DNA of 64,000 nt from positions 682,001-746,000 of the forward strand of contig OZ345384.1 of assembly GCA_977006965.1 (NCBI GenBank), written 5' to 3'. Position 1 is the first letter of the stretch. Each line of letters opens with the position of its first letter. Of this stretch, positions 52,791-62,047 are shown piece after piece. This stretch comes from Phymatolithon calcareum (taxonomy: Eukaryota > Rhodophyta > Florideophyceae > Hapalidiales). Under the pieces are notes generated by a model, which was not told where the DNA came from, ran no database searches, and saw only the letters and a program-made list of their open reading frames with translations. The position numbers and the translations under genes were made by a program.

Positions 52791-54857
52791 CAAAGCATTG
52801 GAAAAAATAATTGCTATTGTAATTATTTAAATTATTGTTCCAATAATTTATTCCTGAGTCGCGCATATTTATTGTATTTATTGAGATCTTCGTGGTTACG
52901 ACAATTATTTTATTTATATGAAAGCATTATTTACTCGAGAACGCTCGACTAAGTCTACGTTTCTGGGGGAGAATGACAGCATTTTGGCCCGACGATTATA
53001 TTGTTTATTTGGGCCCGATGGTATTCTTGAACAATAAAGTGACATGTTTGTCATCGATAGCACATGACGTGTCGGCTGCGGACTCCTCATTTAGGATTAT
53101 GAAAACCATGGCAATCAACACAGTACAACGGGAACTGCGTACCAGGCGAGCACCGTTTGGTAGCACCCAAGATGCCGCGAGTTTTCGGTAAGCATGTTCG
53201 CGATGAGTTTTTCACACAGTCGGATCCCAACTCCGCTGTGTGGACTTGCAAATGTGGAACGCGACGGAAAGATTCTGGACGGGGCTACACCAATTTTGTG
53301 AGTCAAGTTCAATCCGAGCATCCAAGCGACTTAAACGTTTTATGCGCTGAGAAAGAGTCGAGCACAAATACCTTACGAGTTTCGAAACCTATCTCTCTGT
53401 TTTATCCTCGCAAAACGTTGCATGCCCACGGCTGGCTAGAGTTTATCGTCAAAGGCCTGCTGCCGTTTACTGTCGCCGAGAACCCTATTTACACTGCCGC
53501 TTGTCGATTTGATTCCATGAGCTACAAGACCGTCATGAAGTTCCTCGGTGGCCTCACGAAACACGTCGAATCGGAAATCTCACGTCGTCTTCCGTCGAAC
53601 TTTGCTCTCGTTTTTGACGGTTGGACCGCTGATAATACTCACTATGTCGCGATATTCGCTACCTTTCCGGCTAATACGAAACACGGATACGAGAAGTTTT
53701 TGTTGGGGTTTTCTCCTTTCGAAGACGAAGAAGGACAGAGCGCGGCTAATCACTTCGAATATCTCAAGTTCGTACTAAGTGTGTTTGGAAAATCGCTATC
53801 AAATGTTGTTGCACTCATCGGCGACAACTGTTCGACGAACAAATTACTGGCGGACTTATGTGGTGTACATTTTGTTGGTTGTGCGAGCCACCGTTTTAAT
53901 TTGGCCATGAAGGACAGGATACGCGAACATCAACCCATTATTGAGAACATCAGGGCAATCATGCATAAGCTATCGTACCCTATACCGGCCGCAAAACTCC
54001 GCAACTTTACGCACTTACGTGCCTACCGGAGCAATGTGACGCGATGGTCATCGACAGCACATATGCTCAAGCGCTACATGGCTATCAAGGAGCTTCTACC
54101 CTTGCTGAATATTGACGAGATCGATGCTCTAACGTTAAGCACACGCCAAAACCGAAAAGTGGAGTCGCTATGCGAGGAGTTCTCTTCATTCGATTCAATT
54201 ACCAAGGCTCTCCAAAATGATGACATATCGATGGCGGACGCCCGGGTATTATTCGATACGGTGATAGAAGAGTTTCCACAACTTTCTGTCCGCTTGGGCT
54301 CGATGGCGGCAATCATCCATCACCCTGAATTCGAGTCCGGAATTGTCAAAATTATAGAGAAACGCGTTTCTGCGATGTCACCGGCTGAGCTGTTTGCTAC
54401 CGAGAAATTGAAGAGTGCTATCTGTGCTGTGCGTTTGACTGTTGATGAACGCTCACTATCGCTAGCCGAGCGCGCATTGAAGCGTCGCAAAAGCGTTCTT
54501 TCCTATGATTCTGAGTACATGGACTTGCGATTCATTGTACCGACGTCGAATATGTGCGAGAGGTTTTTCTCTATCGCTGGTTACGCGTTGGATGACAGAT
54601 GAAGAAGCGTTATTCCTGCAAATTTCGAGAAGCAGATGTTCCTTCATGCTAACTCGGATGTGTGGGGAATCGAAGACGTCAATGCTATCGTGACAGAAAG
54701 CAGCTAGATGGATCCAATAATTGGGAATAACCAGTTATTTATTCCTCACTGAACTTAAATACAATAATTTATTCCTTCTGCGCTCAACAGTCTTGATATT
54801 TATTCTCGACACTGCGCGAGAAAAGAATAAAAATAAATAAATAATTCCAATGCTCTG
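52791..54857 (+). mobile_element. hAT transposon copy 2, complete length but transposase nonsense-mutated
   Basis: 2067 bp with the same termini as copy 1 (CAAAGCATTGGAA, and CAGAGCATTGGAA reading inward). No 8-bp TSD is visible: AAGACTGG lies on the left and TATGGGAG on the right. Near-identity to copy 1 indicates recent spread. Confidence 0.93.
53172..54707 (+). pseudogene. hAT transposase with premature TGA
   Basis: Same 511-codon frame as copy 1 from ATG 53172. It differs by about six residues (for example SQVQSEH for SHVQSEH, TKALQ for IKALQ). An Arg codon of copy 1 (DDRRRSV) has become TGA at 54600-54602, removing the last 35 residues, part of the dimerisation region. BED finger and catalytic motifs (FDGWTAD, GDNCSTN, GCASH) are intact. 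Confidence 0.92.
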
Positions 54858-55320
54858 TATGGGAGCAGCTTTTCGTAACTTGTTCATTCTAGTATATCGC
54901 CTGGTCCCTAATACAGGGACTCGTCGTTCTCCATATTGCCAATTATGGTGACTCTGTAGAGTAGTATGGAGTCTAATGCCTTTTCCGTTCTTAGCATCTC
55001 TCCGGGGTCCAGTTCATACTTTTTTAGGTTCATGCGTATGGTCTCCATGTGGCGCTCTGCTGCCGTTCCTAATGTATTCTATATTAGCGTCGTGCTCACT
55101 TAAGGGAACCTTCCACTTGGGTATTTTATGGCCAGCTGTCGATGTCTCACCTTGGCAAACCTGAGGATCGCCGGGATCTCATCCGGTTTGTCATACGGTA
55201 TTTTCATCTTTCTTCTTGCTTCGAACCTCGTGCCTTCTTTTGCGAACAGAATTCGTCGGAGTTGGCCTGGAGATTTCCCTTCCTGCATATGTTTGAAGGG
55301 GGACGCTAAGTGTTCTTGTT

Positions 55321-56119
55321 AAGGGGCCTCTAAGTTGTTCCCGAGTTGGATACCGTCGCAAAAAGCTGACACTACGATATGATAATACTTACCCCATACA
55401 GTACTCGTTTCTGGGTCATCAATACCAAAGAAGTTTGGGCAGCATTCGTGGACAGAAAGCCTGTCTAACGCGTCAGCAACGACATGTGCAGTATTTTTAT
55501 CTCACCCAGTTGTGAAACTAGATTGTCTATATCATTATCTTCCACAGCCTACTAATTTGATCCACTGTTCCTATCAGCTATTCAATACAAACGAGGGCTT
55601 CTACCTCTGAGGTTGGCGCTAAGGAGACAATTACAGGAAAAATAATCACCTCCGCTTCTGGCAGCAGGCTCTCATCTGTTTAGAAAACTCATTCAAAACA
55701 CATAATTCCATCCTTCGGTTATTTTCTGAAGTGGCGGTCGTGTTAGAATTGCAGCCACTTCTGCGTCCCGCAACTGTTCTTTCGTGGTCCCGTTTGCTCG
55801 CGGATATGCCGCGAGCCAGCTTTGTGGTTGCTTGACAAAGTTGCGTTCTCGTCCTCTCTTTGTTAAGCCCATTCAATACAAAATAGTTTAATTTTGAAAT
55901 TTATTAAACGCCCTCGGAAACACTCATGAGACCGCAAGGGAGATGCGCTTCAGCCGCTGCACTCTTTGTATCTCAGTTAATCTACTCTAATTCTTGTAGC
56001 ACGTGTTAAATTCGTAGTCTTAGCTGCGAAAACCATTAGTGATGCCGTCTGAAGAAGTCGCGATACTGAAAAATTGTGCAAAAGTCCTCAAAAACCGAGT
56101 ACATTCTAGGGATATTTGA
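55321..56119. other. Unassigned region
   Basis: No TE box or domain recognised. A minus-strand 76-codon frame at 55646-55876 is unconvincing, and a short TTTATTAAACGCCCTCGGAA piece near 55898 hints at another LINE-B-like tail (minus). Confidence 0.3.
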
Positions 56120-56900
56120 TGATTTTATTTTTGAGAGCTCCCAAAGCCTCACCTTGGAGTAACGGGGCAGCTCTTGCATAATCTCTACGCTATAGTCATC
56201 TGGCTGCTCAAAACGTTCTTGATTCGTAATTCTCTCCCAACAAGAGCTCCGGTAAGTCTCTTGCACTCAAACTCAATTTCTGTACTCATCTTCGATGACG
56301 CTAGAGTACGTTGTAAGGCGACTAGTTCGACCACCGCGGTAATCCCACAGTACGCACCCAACACTGATTTCCTCCAAAGGGGTGCTCGGTTGAATGTCAA
56401 CCTTAGGCACCTTAAACGTGTTGTTCTTTCTCCTATGTAAAGGATCCCTGGTAGCTTGCCTTCAATAGGAATCTTCATTGACCTGCCTTCTTCTTCCTTT
56501 TCCCATACCTTAATTGTTTCTTCTCTCCTCGTCTTCTTCGTGACAGATCCCTCCTGGGATTTCTGAAGGGCTTGTCGCAAGTCTTCATACATCTTGAGAT
56601 ATTCAATATCCTTCATTGCTTCCTTTACGTCCTCATCTCTTCCAACGTACTCTTCTGTTTCTTCAAGGCGCTCTTTGTGCCTTACCAGGCTTAATGCAAA
56701 CCTTTCTGCTTGATGACGTCTCCTCATCTTTGGTGGTCCCAGTCGGCACAGAACTCGCATTCGGTCCCGGCGGTGTTCGGCATACTTTCCGAAAACATTT
56801 TTGTAGAACAAGCCCTCTGCCGACTCGATTGCCGAGAGCAATCGATTTGTCATTGGAGTAACGTGTAACGCATACTCCCATTTCGGGATAATTAGCGACA
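56120..56900 (-). pseudogene. LINE-D thumb, C-terminus and tail
   Basis: Open frame 56185-56853 (ESAEGLFYKNVFGKYAEHRR, RMRVLCRLGPPKMRR, EEGRSMKIPIEGKLPG, LVALQRTLASSKMSTEIEFE), then GAGCTCCCAAAGCCTC marking the tail. It lacks the RT catalytic core. It is the cleanest LINE-D C-terminus in the window. Confidence 0.75.
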
Positions 56901-56939
56901 GTACATTCTAGGTTGTTCATAAGAAGACCAGACATAAGA

Positions 56940-57020
56940 CATAAGCTACCGTAAAGTTGGCAACACCCGAGGAAGCCTCGTCGATATATTCGTAAGACTG
57001 TGGGCCTTTTCAAAATAATA
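56940..57020 (+). mobile_element. LINE-A 3' tail
   Basis: CGAGGAAGCCTCGTCG, ATATATTCGTAAGACTG, GGGCCTTTTCAAAATAAT: a degraded LINE-A tail-only fragment. Confidence 0.5.
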
Positions 57021-57314
57021 TGACCAAAAACCACATTAGTGTAACCGTCTCATGGCATCGTTTCTTTCCACTCAATGAAAAATTTGAAAAATACCCAATC
57101 CAACCTCATTTCGAAGCTTTAGATGATCGAGTCGACACCGTAGAATGCGCGTTCAATCAGCGCGACACTGACGTCGAGCATGGAGCCCTTCTTTTTTGGT
57201 CCCGTATATCCCTTCGCGGCACCATTGTCTCAGGTTGTGTTGTTGGTGGCCTAGAGTGCATACCTCTAAATGCGTGTGATCTCTACATTCCGCAAGCCTC
57301 ACGTGTGCGGGACT

Positions 57315-58195
57315 GTCACAGGACCAGCTAAATTCCACCCATTCGAATTGGGATTCCAGAAGAACAAGGCGACTGAACTTGCGATTCTGAGGTCAACAAG
57401 CACAATGAAGAGAGGCCACCGCTTCGTCTCAGTCCTGGACCTATGGTCTGCTTTCGACCGCGTCCCGTGCAACATCGTGACGCGCCGAATCCATAAATGT
57501 CTACCCCCGGGATATCGCCGAGATGATCAAATACTATCTGAAACCGTCATGGGTCTGTACTGCCGCAATGAGAAGACATGGGCTCTGATCGACCGTGAAG
57601 TCCCACAGGGCTCCCCGCTAAGTCCGTGCCTCTATAACATGTTCATAGACACGATCATCTCGGCCGAGATGATCGAGAAGGCACCTTGCCATATGTCAAA
57701 GTACACCGCGGTCCTGCTTGCGAACGACGTTCAACTGCAAGCGATATTTTCTTGGCACATAAACTAAAACCCTACAAAACTTTAAACAAATTTGACGTAA
57801 TAAACTCCAGCGGAATGCAATGGCTCCTCGACACAGCGACGCGAGGGGCCAGGGAGAATGGTATGACATGGAACACGAAGAAGGGAAAAGGCGAAGTCCT
57901 CATCTACCCCGAGCTCTTCAAGCGAATATTCCGGCCAGCAGAGGCTGAAATCCATGAAACAAGACGCCTAGAATACCTAGGTACAACCGTTAACAACACG
58001 GGTGTCACCGCACACGCAACGCTGAAACGAATCTCGAAAGCAAAGGGAAATATCCTTGGTCTGCGAGATATTGGAATGGATGCCAAGGTGCTACATACAA
58101 CGAAGAACATATCAATTTACAAGACCCTCGTGCAATGTAGGTGGGAGTACGCCTTGAACCTCACACCGTGAATGAGATCCATCCAAGCTCAAATC
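57315..58195 (+). pseudogene. LINE-E RT relic
   Basis: RT palm: ELGFQKNKATELAILRS, motif A SVLDLWSAFDRVPC, motif B DREVPQGSPLSPCLYNMF, motif C decayed to LLANDVQLQA. The thumb follows after a small insertion (57750-57800): MTWNTKKGKGEVLIYPE, EYLGTTVNNTGVT and QCRWEYALNLTP. It ends abruptly at the LINE-G junction near 58195. Confidence 0.75.
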
Positions 58196-59265
58196 AACCA
58201 GGACCTCGGGGTAAAACGAACCTAACAAGAAGTTCAGACACCAAACTGACAGAGAGGATCAAAAAATCCAAGAATGTGATTAGGCATCTTCGGCGGCTGG
58301 GCGTGTTTACTAATAGTGTCCACCCCGCGAGGGCAATTAGGCTGTACAAATCTCTTGTGCAGTCAAGATGGGAATATGCTCTACGTCTCACACCTTGGAC
58401 CGCGAAGGTGGTCTCGGAAGTCAAGAAGGTTGAATCTATGTTCTTCGGGCAAATCCTTGGGAATCCAGGAAAAAGAATTTCGGACAGGTGCAGGGCCATG
58501 TGTCGCATCCTCCAACCCAAGGGAAGAAGAGACGTCCTTGCAAGACGCTTTGTGCAGAGATTGATAAGAAGACGCGATGCGCTGGTATCTGGTCCAACAG
58601 CAGAGATTGCGGACAAGGAACGTCAACAAGCGGAGAGAGATATGGTCCACGTGAGAGTGAATGGCTTCCTCTGCGAAGCTGCAAACGAAACGAAATCTAA
58701 GACAAACATCAAGAAATATCAAATAAACAACATACTGGAGGCCGCAGAGGATGTGGAAAAGTCGAAAAAACGACTTATACCGCACGCGAAAGTTTCGTTA
58801 CCCCCGCACCTATTCTTCAACTCAAGAATACATAGAACATTTGCCATTAAGTGGTCATCTGGAATGTTCCCTCCAATGAGCTCATCCACCCTTATCGAGT
58901 TCACCGGCCAATGTGGGAAAGATGCCATCGAAGACGTGATAAATGGCTTCGCAAAGGACAGACTCTCCAAAGAGTACAGCGCCTGGACTAAGCAAGCGCT
59001 CGACGAGCTCCTAACCATGTTTCAGGCTGTAAACAAGTAAGGACTGGCCGCAGCCTGAAATCACAGCGTGCCATAGGACAGGGGAGTAACTTTCCCCCTC
59101 GAAATCCCGAAGGAGACCAGAGGTGGGGAATCGTGTTACACCAACAAGAAAAGAAACTCTTCCATACACAGAATCCAGCCAAAACCTCTTAGCTTAAGAA
59201 AAGTTGCCCCAAGCGCCAGCAGATGCGTTAGTAACTTTTAAATAAAAATCTAGATTTCTTCTTCT
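58196..59265 (+). pseudogene. LINE-G, 5'-truncated copy
   Basis: Open frame from about 58196 to 59040: TKLTERIKKSKNVIRHLRRL, RAIRLYKSLVQSRWEYALRL, VESMFFGQILGNPGKR, then FAIKWSSGMFPPMSSSTLIE, so the C-terminal region is in one frame here, unlike at 28200-29835. The 3' UTR has GAAGGAGACCAGAGG, GCAGATGCGTTAG and TAACTTTTAAATAAAAATC, ending CTTCTTCTT. It is fused directly behind LINE-E, and no TSD was identified. Confidence 0.78.
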
Positions 59266-60162
59266 TAGGAAGTTAGGTGCAAAGCAACGCTTGCGGAGAA
59301 ATATTGTGTTAAAACACAATTGTGTTAGGACATTGCGTATCTCGGGGAAGAGGAACACCTTAAAGAAGCTCTGAAAAAAGCGGAAGAAGGAATGGTGTCA
59401 AAAAAGCGACGCCTACAAGCAACTGTCAAAGTCTGGTCGTTGGAAGAAGAGGGCCGGACAGTTAAAATCCCGATCGGCGTACCGAACGACCTACCAGGAG
59501 TGTTATATATAAGGGACAGAACTGCCCGGTTGAGATGCCTGACAGTCATTTTCAACAGAGTTCCTCTGTGGATAAAATCCATTCTGGCGAAATACTTTCG
59601 GACTGGTGCTGTGGTGGAGCTTATCGTGCTGCAACGTCTACTACGGTCTATGAAGATGGACCAAGAAACGGAATATGAATGCAAAAGACTTACAGTACTC
59701 GGGCCCTCACAGGGAGAGAAATTCGGATTAAGGAGATATTACTATAGAAGGTTACAGTCGACCCTCAATTTTTGCATCCCCGAGTTTTGAATATCCTTGA
59801 TTTTTTGAATACAGAATGCCTGTCCCAGGTCGGTTTCGCCTTAAATTTTAACGAAAATAAAGGATTACATAATACTCGAATATAGAATAGCTAAACTCAT
59901 AGCTTCAAACCGAAAGGCTATTTTTTGATTATTTTTAGGCCTCCTGTTTTCAACGTCCACCATTGGGGATTTTCTATGAGCGGAGTCCCTTGGGCAGCTT
60001 GGAGCACGTGAACAATTGCGATGTGCAGCTCAGCCCGGAAATGAATAACGCTGTTCCGCCTACAAATATCGGCTGGATTCCCAATGTGGTTCAGCACAGC
60101 TTCTTCAACGTTGACATAATTGTAGTCTTGAGCTGTATTTTTTTAATGGACGCATATTTTCA

Positions 60163-60342
60163 GTGTCACTAATTCTCGCGTCTGTGTCACTAATCGGGAA
60201 AAAGACATTTCAGTGTCACTATTTTGCAAAATGACGCGTCAGTGTCACTAATCTGCAAAACAGTGCCTTGGTGTCACTATTTTCCAAAAATGGCATCTCA
60301 ATGTCACTAATCTTCCAAACGAATCGACCATGTCACTAAAAA
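60163..60342 (+). repeat. 29-bp iteron array, seven TGTCACTAAT-type boxes
   Basis: GTCACT cores at 60165, 60186, 60215, 60244, 60273, 60303 and 60332: steps of 21, 29, 29, 29, 30 and 29. The box is TGTCACTA(A/T)T and the intervening bases vary. Candidate binding sites for a transposase or host factor. Confidence 0.85.
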
Positions 60343-60687
60343 TTACAGAACAAGCTAGAAATGTACAATTTTCGGGAAATAATTATTGCAAAGTCTTTTC
60401 ATCTTGTAAAAATTTGGCAAGGAATAATACTCATTGCCAAGTCCACGTTTCGCAAGCTTCAGGTGCTGTGCACAAGGTTTTCAGAATCTATATGATACTC
60501 ATTGGGTGGCATTGTTTTCCTTTGTAACGGTCTGACAAAGTCGGATTGGCCCATAACGTGGATAAATCGGGCCAAAGAGAAATTTTTGCAGTAGTGTTCT
60601 GTGGTCAATGGCAGAGCTCTACCAAAATCGCAGGCATGATAAATGGCTCTGAACGGTCAACTTAATGCAAGAAGCTCAAGTTTTCCT

Positions 60688-60747
60688 CGGGAATGATCTG
60701 CTCCATAAAACTGAAGGCCTGCAGTTTTATGGAGCAGAATATTCCCG
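60688..60747. repeat. Long perfect-stem hairpin
   Basis: CGGGAAT-GA-TCTGCTCCATAAAACTG, then a loop AAGGCCTG, then the complementary CAGTTTTATGGAGCAGA-AT-ATTCCCG. The stem is about 24 bp with one internal mismatch. It lies between the two iteron arrays. Confidence 0.85.
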
Positions 60748-60904
60748 ATGAAACCTTGACCTCCAGCTAAATTAAGGTGCTATAGAATGGCAAGCTGTAC
60801 CAGTGGTTAACGTACACCTCGACCAGCTTCATACCGATAGCAGTTGCGAAAAACTTTTCCAAAACTTTTCCCGAAGAGTATAATTGTGTCTTATTGAGTT
60901 GCTT

Positions 60905-61053
60905 TTAGTGACACAGAAGAGCGGTTTTTAGGATTAGTGACACTGAGCTATCGTTTCTTAGAATAGTGATACTGAAGTGCTGTTTTTCATATTAGTGACA
61001 CTGACGTGCTCTTTTTTAATTTAGTGACACAGACGTGCAAATTAGTGACAGGG
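60905..61053 (-). repeat. 29-bp iteron array, six boxes in opposite orientation
   Basis: AGTGAC cores (reverse of the left array) at 60907, 60936, 60965, 60994, 61023 and 61044: steps of 29, 29, 29, 29 and 21. The short 21-bp step is outermost in both arrays, so the two form one inverted set. Confidence 0.85.
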
Positions 61054-61359
61054 AAAATATTTAGCCTTTTTTTAATTTCACTATGATACGATTTCGATAC
61101 GTGAATAACCTCGATTTTTGAATATCAGGGTAGCTAACATTGCCTATGCAAAAATCGAGGATCGACTGTAGTAGAGAGATGAGTATGGAAAACAGCGAGA
61201 AGCTGCCCTGTTACTAAAATTGAGGCTTTGGGAGCTCTGTGTTTTTTCATTAATTGACTTGAGTATCGCCCATTTGATCAAGCATGGACAAATTATCGCG
61301 AGGCGCTCGGAGCCAAATTACAGCTCAGAAATATTACGCATTTGCACTGTCCTATACAT

Positions 61360-61790
61360 ACGTATACAGTAGCGGAAATACAATACGTACTTGAATGGAG
61401 CGAGAAGGAGAAGGCCAAAAAACCCAAAATTGCCGCGGATATGAGCGAGAATCCAAACCCTGTAGTCCAAATGAAGTCGAAAAAACACAGACTTTGGGCA
61501 GTCAAATGGTTTTTCGGCCGCTTCTCTCTGCTAAATCCCTGGACAACTACGACGAACTAGCAGCGATGCTGCTGGAAACCTTTCAACTCGACCTAACGCA
61601 AACACAGTTGAATTATAGAGCAGAAGAGGAAGTGAAAGAAGCGATGTACAAACTAATGATGCTAGAAAACGAGATGCAAGAGGAGATGATAGCTTGATGA
61701 TGGAGGCGATATGCTGTAGTCTTCAAGCGTGCGCCGGCGTTGAGGGCTTCTAAAATAAAAACCTACAATTTCCCCCCCCCCACAGTGCAA
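61360..61790 (+). pseudogene. LINE-E-type C-terminal fragment with oligo-C tail
   Basis: EKEKAKKPKIAADMSENPNP, then SKKHRLWAVKWFFGRFSLLN, a frame change, and LAAMLLETFQLDLTQTQLNY. The tail is GGGCTTCTAAAATAAAAACC, TACAATTT, C10. It matches the copy at 26307-27345 once the solo LTR there is removed. Confidence 0.7.
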
Positions 61791-62047
61791 AAGCGTATTT
61801 GTACTGTGCTGTAATTTGGCTTTGAGCTCTTCGCGATACGGGACTGTATCATATCTAAATTTGTCTTTGCTCGCTCAAATCGCCTGGCCAGTTCATGGGC
61901 GACAATATTGATACTCAAATCAATTATAAAATACAATTTTGTTAATTTCTCCGCAGGCGTTGCTTTGCATCCAACTCCCTTATAATAAGCACTCCTCGCA
62001 AGGCCCTCAATCTACTGTTGGTCGAGCCCTGCCGTCTGTCTCTGAAG
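61791..62047. promoter_or_regulatory. Upstream region of the BTB gene
   Basis: Non-coding. CCCTTATAATAAGC at about 61978-61991 is a TATA-like box 60-70 bp before the start codon. The oligo-C end of a LINE lies only about 255 bp upstream of the ATG, so the promoter is short or partly LINE-derived. Confidence 0.3.

Larger units (their letters stand above)
52725..55320 (-). pseudogene. LINE-B relic interrupted by hAT copy 2
   Basis: The tail (CAACTGTTTAGTTGTTTATT, GAAAGCCCTCAGTAACACTC, CTAAGACTG) stops at 52789 and continues after the hAT at 54858 (TATGGGAGCAGC), then the C-terminal frame down from 55288 (RFAKVRHRQLAIKYPSGRFP). Other LINE-B copies read CTAAGACTGTACGGGAGCAG without a break, which fixes the hAT insertion point. 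Confidence 0.8.
59755..61168. mobile_element. Pogo/Tigger-like non-autonomous element with inverted 29-bp iteron arrays
   Basis: 1414 bp. The ends are CAGTCGACCCTCAATTTTTG on the left and CAGTCGATCCTCGATTTTTG reading inward from the right, matching the CAGT.GACC.TCG style of pogo/Tigger (Tc1-mariner) termini. TA is duplicated at 59753-59754 and 61169-61170. Only a 69-codon ORF (59963-60172) exists, so it depends on a transposase in trans. The internal arrays are listed separately. Confidence 0.85.
59330..61245 (+). pseudogene. LINE-D C-terminal relic split by a pogo-like element
   Basis: 59330-59752 reads LGEEEHLKEALKKAEEGMVS, then IPIGVPNDLPGVLYI and EYECKRLT. The sequence then breaks at TA and resumes at 61171 (GTAGAGAGATGAGTATGG) into the GGCTTTGGGAGCTC tail. 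The LINE-D paralog at 2500-2610 (minus) is continuous across this point and serves as the empty site. Confidence 0.8.

Noticed and set aside
60163-60342. Regular 29-bp repeats resembling a CRISPR array
   Set aside because: Only about 10 bp of each unit is conserved, there is no cas-like gene, a mirrored array exists in the same element, and the context is a eukaryotic TA-flanked transposon.
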